The translations under genes and the position numbers were made by a program. Of a stretch of 8,108 bases of DNA, positions 1 through 5,673 are shown piece by piece. The first letter of the stretch is position 1. Every line of letters begins with the position of its first letter. The notes beneath the pieces are model-generated. The model was not told the DNA's origin. It saw nothing but the letters and a program-made list of their open reading frames with translations, and did no database searches. This DNA comes from Planctomycetota bacterium (GTDB lineage Bacteria > Planctomycetota > UBA1135 > GCA-002686595), in the NCBI GenBank assembly GCA_011524785.1, contig WTJQ01000624.1, positions 1-8,108 on the forward strand. Reading direction: 5' to 3'.

Positions 1-2
1 CC

Positions 3-833
3 CGCGTGCTGGTCTGGGTCGTGCTGGCCGCGCTCCTCGCCTGCCTGCGGCTCCGGGATCGGGGGGTGCGGATCGTGCTCGTCGTGCTGCTGACGAGCGG
101 CCTGCCGGTGTGGCGGCACACGATGCACCTCGATCGGTTCCTGCTCCCGTCCGCCGTGTTCCTGTTCGTCCTCGCGGCGTCTGGCGCCTCTCGCTTCCTC
201 GCGCGCCTGGGACGGGGGCGCGTCGTGGTGGGCCTCGCCCTGCTGGGCCTCGGGTTCGTGGCGCCGTCGGCGGATGCGATGGCCGTGCTGCACGCCCTGA
301 GCCTCGCGAACCCCGATGCTCGCGAGTATCAGCTGGCGGTGCTGGCCGAGCGGCGCAGCGTGGCGTTCGATCGCGTGCTCCCGACCAACGGGCTGCCGCG
401 CGCGGTGCACGACGAGCTGATCCAGCACCTCGACGCCACCTGGACCGCGGGGGCGCGCGTGGGCTGGCTCGGCCTGTCCCAGGCGTTCTGTCCCGGGGTC
501 TGGGGGATGGGCCTCGTCGGAGTGGACCCGGACGACGAGCGTGCCCGCGAGCTGCTGCGGGCGCCCGACCTCGACCAGCGCTTCCTCACCCTCGAGCAGG
601 TCGACCCCGAGCCGGCTCCCGAGGAGGTGCTGGCCTGGGCCAGCGGCTTCGACCTCCTCTGGGCCACGGACCCGCCCGATCTGACGACCGGTCGCCGTGC
701 CTGGTTCGCTCGGGAGCGCGCGGTCCTGACGGGAGCGGGCTGGACCGAGGAGGAGGTCGCCACGCTCCGATGGGTGCGGGCGACCGGCGCCGAGCGCGTG
801 GTGCGGCTGCTGCGTCTCTTGCCTCCGCGCTGA
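3..833 (+). CDS. Membrane glycosyltransferase-like protein, C-terminal part (GT39/PMT-like), 5' end outside window
   Basis: The reading frame is open from the window edge (first full codon at 3) to TGA at 831-833, so the true start lies upstream; the GTG at 6 is simply the first possible start inside the window. The first 95 or so visible residues contain four hydrophobic stretches that look like membrane helices. One reads HLDRFLLPSAVFLFVLAASG, which resembles the R-[FY]-L-L-P segment in the late membrane helices of polyprenol-phosphate-dependent mannosyltransferase-like (GT39) proteins. About 180 soluble residues follow, rich in Arg, Glu, Asp and Trp (VGWLGLSQAFCPGVW near the middle), probably a domain outside the membrane. 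The catalytic N-terminal loop with its acidic residues is not in the window, so the enzyme class is inferred from a membrane pattern only. Other polytopic envelope proteins, such as O-antigen ligase-like proteins, remain possible. The frame and codon bias strongly support a real gene; the function is tentative. Confidence 0.72.
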   Translation, partial: RVLVWVVLAALLACLRLRDRGVRIVLVVLLTSGLPVWRHTMHLDRFLLPSAVFLFVLAASGASRFLARLGRGRVVVGLALLGLGFVAPSADAMAVLHALSLANPDAREYQLAVLAERRSVAFDRVLPTNGLPRAVHDELIQHLDATWTAGARVGWLGLSQAFCPGVWGMGLVGVDPDDERARELLRAPDLDQRFLTLEQVDPEPAPEEVLAWASGFDLLWATDPPDLTTGRRAWFARERAVLTGAGWTEEEVATLRWVRATGAERVVRLLRLLPPR

Positions 834-987
834 TCCTGGCCAGGTGGGACTCGGGGCGACGGCCCTCGGCGCGGACGGTTGGGGTTCCTGACCCAGGCGC
901 CGGCCGCTGGTCCTCGGAGCGACTCCACGCGTGGCCTGCAACCGAGGAGCGGTCGTGCTCGTCATGGGGGTGTCGAGGAGGGCCACC

Positions 988-1060
988 CTCGCTCACGTCG
1001 AGCGAGCTGGACCGACAGGGGCCACCGTCCCGCACCTCGGCCTCCCGCGGCGTGGGAGGC
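988..1060 (+). other. Pair of hairpins in the gap before the DUF669-like gene
   Basis: The 281-base gap 834-1114 has no convincing gene. It holds two compact inverted repeats. The first is CTCGCTC (988-994) paired with GAGCGAG (1000-1006) around a 5-base loop. The second is GCCTCCC (1040-1046) paired with GGGAGGC (1054-1060) around a 7-base loop. Both are perfect 7-base-pair stems. Neither is followed by a T run, so they are poor matches to a classical intrinsic terminator. They could end the upstream transcript, stabilise an mRNA end or be a regulator site, but GC-rich DNA yields such stems by chance too. Confidence 0.35.
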
Positions 1061-1097
1061 ACCACGCCTGGGGGATCGAACGAGGAAGCCACCACCC

Positions 1098-1104
1098 GAG
1101 AGGA
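1098..1104 (+). promoter_or_regulatory. Shine-Dalgarno-like site of the DUF669-like gene
   Basis: GAGAGGA lies 10 bases before the ATG at 1115. It is the clearest purine-rich ribosome-binding site in the window. It supports ATG 1115 over any start further upstream in the same open frame, which runs back without a stop to about position 110 as a shadow of the preceding gene. Confidence 0.5.
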
Positions 1105-1114
1105 CCCGAACCCG

Positions 1115-1576
1115 ATGCAGTACGACTTCAGCCAGATCACCGACGCCACCGACCTCCGCTCCATCCCGGCAGGCGTGTACCCCCTCCGCGTCCGGGAGGT
1201 GCGCGAGGGCAAGGCGCGCGACGGCTCCGCCCGCTGGAGCCTGCGACTCGAGGTTGCGGAGGGTGAGCTCGCGGGACGGCACGCGGCTTGGGACTCCCTG
1301 ACCTGGAGCGAGCGGGGCGTGCACCGCGTGCGCACCGTCCTCGCGGCCCTGGGCTTCCAGGTGGACGGCACCCTCGCCGTGGAGCCGGCCGAGCTCGTGG
1401 GCCGCTGTGCGACCGTCGAGCTGGTCGAGGAGACCTGGGAGGATCCGCAGCGCGGCATCCGGCGTGATCAGCTGACGGTTCCCTACCGCGGCTGGTCCGC
1501 GCTCGCCGAGGCCCGGGACTCGACCGAGTGCCCTGCGGAGGCGACGGCCGGGGTCGAGGCCTTGGAGCCCTTCTGA
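1115..1576 (+). CDS. DUF669-like protein, putative single-stranded DNA-binding protein, 153 aa
   Basis: The protein begins MQYDFSQITDATDLRSIPAG. The pattern [YF]DFS..tda....IPAGvYplrV, then a short charged loop, a W-S-L-R-L-E-V strand, GELAGRHAAWDSLTW, a helix with RVRTVLAALGF and a later VGRCATVELVEE strand, matches my memory of the DUF669 family. That family is known mainly from phages, often beside recombination genes, and is thought to bind single-stranded DNA; the role here is carried over by resemblance only. The order of strands fits a small beta-barrel protein of the usual length for the family, with a short variable acidic tail ending EALEPF. No signal peptide or membrane segment is present. 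No phage genes are in view: the neighbours are an envelope protein and cytidine deaminase. The start at ATG 1115 is chosen because homology begins there and GAGAGGA precedes it. The gene is surely real; the family call is probable. Confidence 0.75.
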   Translation: MQYDFSQITDATDLRSIPAGVYPLRVREVREGKARDGSARWSLRLEVAEGELAGRHAAWDSLTWSERGVHRVRTVLAALGFQVDGTLAVEPAELVGRCATVELVEETWEDPQRGIRRDQLTVPYRGWSALAEARDSTECPAEATAGVEALEPF

Positions 1577-1696
1577 GGATGAGGGCTCGATCCGCATCGC
1601 GGCTCGTGCTGGGGCAGCGAACGGGCCCTTGGGGCCGAGACCGTGAGGCAGGGCACGGGATGTGGGCAGCGGTTCGAGGCAGAGAACTCGCGCAGT

Positions 1697-1726
1697 GACC
1701 TCGAGCCGTGACTCAGGACCGAGGTC
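1697..1726 (+). other. Inverted repeat between the DUF669-like gene and cdd
   Basis: GACCTCG (1697-1703) can pair with CGAGGTC (1720-1726) around a 16-base loop, in the 210-base gap 1577-1786. No T run follows. It may be a weak terminator, an operator half-site pair or chance. The rest of the gap shows nothing that I can name with confidence. Confidence 0.25.
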
Positions 1727-1786
1727 CGCGCGGGGATCTCCTCCTGGCCGTTGATCCGTCGTGGCCCCCTCTGGATGCTCACTCCC

Positions 1787-2230
1787 ATGTCGAGCCCGAT
1801 CCCTCAGGAGGAGCGCCTCGTCGCGGCGGCCCGGGCCGTCCTCGAGCAGGCGCACGCGCCCTACTCCGGGTACGCGGTGGGGGCGGCGCTCCTCGACGAC
1901 GCGGGCGAGGTCCACGTGGGCTGCAACGTGGAGAACGCGAGCTTCGGGCTCACCATCTGCGCCGAGCGCACGGCCCTCGCCCACGCGGTCTCCCAGGGGG
2001 CCCGCAGGTTCGAGGCCCTCGCCATCGCCTTCGGGAGTGAGCCGGTGGTCCCGCCGTGCGGAGCCTGCCGCCAGTTCCTGGCGGAGTTCGCACCGGATCT
2101 ACCCGTGGCCTGGGCGGGGCCCCGCGAGGTCGTGGGGCGCGCCAGCCTGCGCGAGCTCCTGCCCGGCGCGTTCGACGGGGGCTTCCTGGCCGTGGACAGG
2201 CGCCCCTCCGCGGGGGATCCTGGGAGCTGA
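1787..2230 (+). CDS. cdd: Cytidine deaminase
   Basis: This is the zinc-dependent deaminase that turns cytidine and deoxycytidine into uridine and deoxyuridine in pyrimidine salvage, in the cytosol. Counting from ATG 1787, the protein has 147 residues, the size of the small tetrameric bacterial enzymes. All signature parts are visible: APYSGYAVGAALL (24-36), the substrate-binding CNVENASFG (46-54 with Asn47 and Glu49), the catalytic CAERTA (Cys58 zinc ligand, Glu60 proton shuttle), PCGACRQ (zinc ligands Cys91 and Cys94) and the late ELLPGAF motif. Possible earlier starts in the same frame are TTG 1751 and ATG 1775. ATG 1787 is preferred because it leaves a normal short lead before the first helix, but no Shine-Dalgarno sequence decides the matter. 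The neighbours show no pathway link. The family assignment is firm; only the exact start is uncertain. Confidence 0.96.
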   Translation: MSSPIPQEERLVAAARAVLEQAHAPYSGYAVGAALLDDAGEVHVGCNVENASFGLTICAERTALAHAVSQGARRFEALAIAFGSEPVVPPCGACRQFLAEFAPDLPVAWAGPREVVGRASLRELLPGAFDGGFLAVDRRPSAGDPGS

Positions 2231-2383
2231 GCGCACGCGAGATTCGCTCGGGGTCGACTCTCGGCGCCGGTCCACCTGACGGCCGCGCGACGTGCTGCCC
2301 CGGCCTCCACGACCCGTCGCGCCTCCGTCGTTGAACATCGCGCGTCGCGCCCCACGATCCCGAGCTTCCAGATCCCTCGAACC

Positions 2384-2471
2384 CAGCCCAGAGGGCTGCG
2401 GCCTCCAGCCCCTACGACTGCGCCTCTCAGCCCTCGCGACTGCGCCTCCTGGCCCTCACGACCATGCCCAC
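2384..2471 (+). repeat. 22-base tandem repeat, about four decayed copies, running into the ligA start
   Basis: Copies begin at 2384, 2406, 2428 and 2450. The copies at 2406 and 2428 agree at 18 of 22 positions and share CAGCCC at the start and CGACTGCGCCTC at the end. The copies at 2384 and 2450 each match a neighbouring copy at about 14 of 22. The last copy contains the ATG of ligA (2464-2466). The rest of the gap (2231-2383) shows no gene or clear signal. Confidence 0.6.
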
Positions 2472-4686
2472 CCCCCGCCAAGCCAAGAGCCGTGCTGCCG
2501 CGCTGAGGGCTGAGCTGCTGCGGCACGACCGCCTCTACTACGTGGAGGGTGCTCCCGAGGTCTCCGACCGCGAGTACGACGGGCTCTTCCGCGAGCTGAA
2601 GGAGCTCGAAGCGGCGCATCCGGAGCTCGTCGTTCCCGAGAGCCCGACGCAGCGCGTGGGCTCCGCGCTACCCGAGGGGCAGGGCTTCGAGAAGGCCGAG
2701 CACGCCGTGCCCATGCTCTCCATCGAGAGCCTCTTCGCCGTGGAGGAGGTGCAGGACTTCGTCGAGAAGATCCAGCGCTTCCTGGGCCTCGAGCAGGACG
2801 AGGTGCTGGCCTGGTCCTGCGAGCCCAAGTTCGACGGGGTCAGCGCCTCGGTCGTCTACGAGGACGGCCGCCTGGTGCGGGGAGTGACGCGTGGGGATGG
2901 CGTCGTGGGGGAGGAGGTCACCGCGAACTTCCGCACCATCCGGAACCTCCCGCTGACCCTCGATGGGAGCCGGCGGCCCGTGCCGCGGCTGCTGGAGGTG
3001 CGCGGCGAGGTCCTCATCGCGCGCGCCCGCTTCGAGGCCTTCAACGAGGAGCGCGAGGCTCGCGGCGAGGCACGCCTCGCCAACCCGCGGAACGCCACGG
3101 CGGGCGCGATCCGTCGGAACGACCCGGCCGAGGTCGCGCGCTACCCCCTCGAGTTCCACACCTATGCGGCTCCGCGGGTCGAGGGCGTCGACGCCTTCGC
3201 CACGCAGACGGAGCTCTCGGAGGCGCTCACGGACTGGGGGCTCCCCGACTCGGGCTTCGGCCGTACGGTGGAGGGGCTCGAGGCCTGCCTCGCGTACCAC
3301 GACGAGCTCGAGGAGCGCAGGGGCGACCTGCCGTTCGAGGTCGACGGGGTCGTCTGCAAGCTGGCGCGCCTCGACCTCCGCGATCGGCTCGGGACGACGG
3401 CGCGCACGACGCGCTGGCAGTACGCGCACAAGTTCGCGGCCCTGGAGGCGGTGACGACCCTGCGGGCGATCGAGGTCCAGGTCGGCGTCAATGGACGCCT
3501 GACGCCTCGCGCCCACCTGGATCCGGTGGAGGTCATGGGCGTCGTCGTGCGGCACACGACCCTCCACAACGAGGACCACGTGCACGCCCTCGGACTGGGC
3601 GCTGGGGATCGCGTCTCCCTCAAGCGGGCGGGGGACGTGATCCCTCAGGTGGTCGGGGTCACGCGCAAGGCCAAGGGCAAGCAGCCGAAGGACTGGGCGG
3701 CGCGAGTCCCCGAGGTCCTCTGCCTCGCGGACGGCGAGGCGGCGCCCGGCGCGCCGGCGCAGGAGGGTCTCGCCTTCGACGGGGAGCCGCGGGTCCGGCC
3801 CGGGGTGACCTGGCGCTGGGCCGAGGACTTCGCCATGCCGGAGGCGTGCCCCGCCTGCGGGACCATGGTCGTGCGCGAGGGCAAGTACGTGCAGTGCCCG
3901 AACCTCGACGGCTGCCCCCCGCAGCGTGTCGGTCGGACCGTGCACTTCGCGGGCCGCAGTGGCCTCGAGATCGAGGCGCTCGGGGAGAAGCTCGTGCAGC
4001 AGCTCTTCGATGCCGGCCTGATCGAGGGACCCGGGGATCTCTTCCACCTCCAGCAGGAGCAGCTGATCGGGCTCGACCGCTGGGGCGAGAAGAGCGCCAG
4101 CAACCTGATGGCCCAGCTCGAGGAGCGCCGTGCCGCGCCCTTCGCGCGCTTCCTCGCGGCGCTCTCGATCCCGGGCCTCGGCGAGGCCACGGGCAAGCTG
4201 CTCGCCCGCAGCTTCGCGACCCTCGAGGAGCTGCGCGAAGCGGACGAGGAGGCGCTCCAGGTGGTGGACGGCATCGGTCCCAAGGACGCGGCCAAGATCG
4301 TGGGGTGGTTCGCGCGGCCCGAGAGCCAGGCGCTGCTCGAGCGCCTGTTCGCGGGGGGCGTGACCCTGGTCTACCCCGAGCGCTCGGCCGGGGGAGGCGC
4401 GTTCGAGGGCTCCTCGGTCGTGTTCACGGGGACCCTGACCGGGACCACGCGGGCCGAGGCCAAGAAGCTGGTGGAGGACGCTGGGGGCCGTGTCGCCTCC
4501 TCGGTCAGCGCACGCACCGACTTCCTCGTGCAGGGAGGCAAGCCCGGCTCCAAGGCCAAGAAGGCCGAGGAGGCGGGCGTGACCGTCCTGCTCGAGGACG
4601 CGTTCCGGGAGCGCCTGGGCCTCGAGCCCCTGCCGCAGCCCGAGGACGAGCCCGAGCCTCCGAGCGAGGACTCGGCCGACTCCTGA
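2464..4686 (+). CDS. ligA: NAD-dependent DNA ligase
   Basis: LigA seals nicks in duplex DNA during replication and repair, using NAD+ to adenylate an active-site lysine. At 740 residues it is longer than the roughly 670-residue E. coli enzyme. The domains are complete. Domain Ia is at about 10-70 (LYYVEGAPEVSDREYDGLF). The adenylation domain has Lys122 in CEPKFDG, Arg143 in TRGDG, Glu182 in EVRGEVL, Lys299 in VDGVVCKL and Lys323 in YAHKF. The OB fold contains AGDVIPQ (389-395). A four-cysteine zinc finger follows (Cys462, 465, 478, 484), then helix-hairpin-helix repeats (about 500-640) and a BRCT domain (about 645-722). Spacings between the catalytic residues equal those in E. coli LigA. Two features are odd: about 45 extra residues between the OB fold and the zinc finger, and an acidic Pro/Glu/Asp tail. 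No Shine-Dalgarno sequence precedes the ATG, which lies inside a 22-base repeat, but the N-terminal alignment supports this start. Confidence 0.98.
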   Translation: MPTPRQAKSRAAALRAELLRHDRLYYVEGAPEVSDREYDGLFRELKELEAAHPELVVPESPTQRVGSALPEGQGFEKAEHAVPMLSIESLFAVEEVQDFVEKIQRFLGLEQDEVLAWSCEPKFDGVSASVVYEDGRLVRGVTRGDGVVGEEVTANFRTIRNLPLTLDGSRRPVPRLLEVRGEVLIARARFEAFNEEREARGEARLANPRNATAGAIRRNDPAEVARYPLEFHTYAAPRVEGVDAFATQTELSEALTDWGLPDSGFGRTVEGLEACLAYHDELEERRGDLPFEVDGVVCKLARLDLRDRLGTTARTTRWQYAHKFAALEAVTTLRAIEVQVGVNGRLTPRAHLDPVEVMGVVVRHTTLHNEDHVHALGLGAGDRVSLKRAGDVIPQVVGVTRKAKGKQPKDWAARVPEVLCLADGEAAPGAPAQEGLAFDGEPRVRPGVTWRWAEDFAMPEACPACGTMVVREGKYVQCPNLDGCPPQRVGRTVHFAGRSGLEIEALGEKLVQQLFDAGLIEGPGDLFHLQQEQLIGLDRWGEKSASNLMAQLEERRAAPFARFLAALSIPGLGEATGKLLARSFATLEELREADEEALQVVDGIGPKDAAKIVGWFARPESQALLERLFAGGVTLVYPERSAGGGAFEGSSVVFTGTLTGTTRAEAKKLVEDAGGRVASSVSARTDFLVQGGKPGSKAKKAEEAGVTVLLEDAFRERLGLEPLPQPEDEPEPPSEDSADS

Positions 4687-4804
4687 TCGACATGGCGAGC
4701 TTGGGTCCTGCTCCTGATCTGGACAGCGGGCTTGGGTCCCGATCGTGATCTCGACAGCGGGCCTGGGTCCGGCTCCCGATCGACACGGCGGGCTCGAGCT
4801 GCGC
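4681..4804 (+). repeat. 31-base tandem repeat, four copies, starting at the ligA stop codon
   Basis: Copies begin at 4681, 4712, 4743 and 4774 with no spacer. Copies 2 and 3 match at 26 of 31 positions, copies 1 and 2 at 23 of 31, and copies 1 and 4 at about 22 of 31. The common parts are TCCTGATC, then GACAGCGGGC, then TTGGGTCC. The first copy includes the ligA TGA (4684-4686), so the array starts where coding ends. Copies 1 and 4 share GATCGACA while 2 and 3 share TGATCT before the GACAGCGGGC block, which hints at stepwise duplication. The unit length is not a multiple of three and the array is not part of a gene. Confidence 0.75.
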
Positions 4805-5004
4805 GGGTCGTGGTCCGCTCCTCGGCCCTGACGATTCCAGGTCTCGGGGCTGGTTCGTCAGGGGGCCCTCGCCCGAGGGAGTGACCTGAATGCGGAGGTG
4901 CTTCCTGGCCGGTGCCTGAGGCCGCTTCGTGATCCGCGTCACCAACGGCCCGGACCTCGCCCCGTAGACTGGCCCGGACGACGCGTTCGCCGCGCCTCAC
5001 CGCC
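4805..5004 (+). other. Gap before the sigma gene: weak hairpin, short palindrome, possible -10 box
   Basis: No gene is visible here. CCCTC (4866-4870) pairs with GAGGG (4875-4879) around a 4-base loop, a weak stem without a T run. GTGATCCGCGTCAC (4929-4942) has GTGA/TCAC arms that could form a small operator. TAGACT (4965-4970) matches four of six bases of a housekeeping -10 box, 34 bases before the sigma start, but no good -35 box is found at the right distance. The promoter of the sigma-sulfatase unit probably lies in this stretch. Its identity, including whether the sigma factor reads its own promoter, cannot be settled here. Confidence 0.3.
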
Positions 5005-5673
5005 ATGGCCGATTCCACCCCGACCCCCGAGCCCGAGGGCCTCGAGCTGCCCGAGGAGTTCCAGACCGACGAGGTCGCTGCCCTGGTGCAGCGCGCCCAG
5101 GACGGCGATGCCGAGGCTCTGAACGATCTCTTCGCGCGCTACCACCAGACCATGGTGCAGCTCGCGCAGAAGAAGCTCGGCGCGCGCCTGCGCTCGAAGG
5201 AGGAGCCGGTCGACCTCGCGCAGACCACGTTCCGCGAGGCGACGCGCGACCTCGGGCGCTTCGAGTATCGCGGTGAGGGCTCGCTGCTCTTCTGGCTGCA
5301 GAAGATCCTGCAGAACAAGATCCGGGACCGGGCCGAGTACTACAGCGCTGGGAAGCGCAACACGGCCAAGGAGCGCCCGCTCGAGGCGACGGCCGACGAC
5401 GAGCGCGGCGCGTACGAGCTCCCGGCCGATGATCTCTCCGTGACGCGCGTCGTCGCTCGCGACGAGTCCTTCGTCCTCCTCCACGAGGCGCTCAAGGAGC
5501 TCTCCGACGAGCACCGACAGGCGATTGCGCTGGTGTTCTTCCAGGGACTGCAGCTGCGCGAGGCGGGCAAGCGCATGGGCGGCCGCAGCGAGGACGCGGT
5601 CCGCATGATGCTGCGCCGTGCCGAGGCGAAGCTGGGGGACAAGCTGCGACGCGTTCTCGGGGACGAGTCTTGA
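5005..5673 (+). CDS. ECF-type RNA polymerase sigma factor, sigma-70 family, 222 aa
   Basis: The protein directs RNA polymerase to a specific promoter set. Region 2 spans about residues 24-110: VQRAQDGDAEALNDLFARYH opens it, EEPVDLAQTTFREATRDLGRF is the core-binding and -10 recognition part, and SLLFWLQKILQNKIRDR follows. A charged linker (111-155) leads to region 4 (about 158-216), whose helix-turn-helix reads LREAGKRMGGRSEDAVRMM and would contact the -35 element. Regions 1 and 3 are absent, as expected for the extracytoplasmic-function group. About 23 acidic, proline-rich residues precede region 2. There is no membrane or anti-sigma domain, and no anti-sigma gene adjoins it. The stop codon overlaps the start of the sulfatase gene, so the two are probably translated together. 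The ATG at 5005 lacks a Shine-Dalgarno sequence but is the only sensible start. The sigma class is firm; the target regulon is unknown, with the sulfatase the obvious candidate. Confidence 0.93.
   Translation: MADSTPTPEPEGLELPEEFQTDEVAALVQRAQDGDAEALNDLFARYHQTMVQLAQKKLGARLRSKEEPVDLAQTTFREATRDLGRFEYRGEGSLLFWLQKILQNKIRDRAEYYSAGKRNTAKERPLEATADDERGAYELPADDLSVTRVVARDESFVLLHEALKELSDEHRQAIALVFFQGLQLREAGKRMGGRSEDAVRMMLRRAEAKLGDKLRRVLGDES

Noticed and set aside
110..1114. Upstream extension of the DUF669-like frame
   Set aside because: The frame is open only because it shadows the first gene. The translation is Arg/Pro/Gly-rich and unlike the family, and a good ATG with a ribosome site lies at 1115.
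962..1984. Minus-strand open frame of 340 codons across the DUF669-like gene and part of cdd
   Set aside because: It covers two real genes and the gap between them, and has no recognisable motif.
2668..4047. Minus-strand open frame of 459 codons inside ligA
   Set aside because: It lies fully antisense to a complete, conserved LigA; its composition is typical of a shadow frame.
4929..4970. Defined ECF autoregulated promoter before the sigma gene
   Set aside because: There is a -10-like TAGACT and a small palindrome, but no second element at the proper distance and no second promoter to compare, so the call would be a guess.
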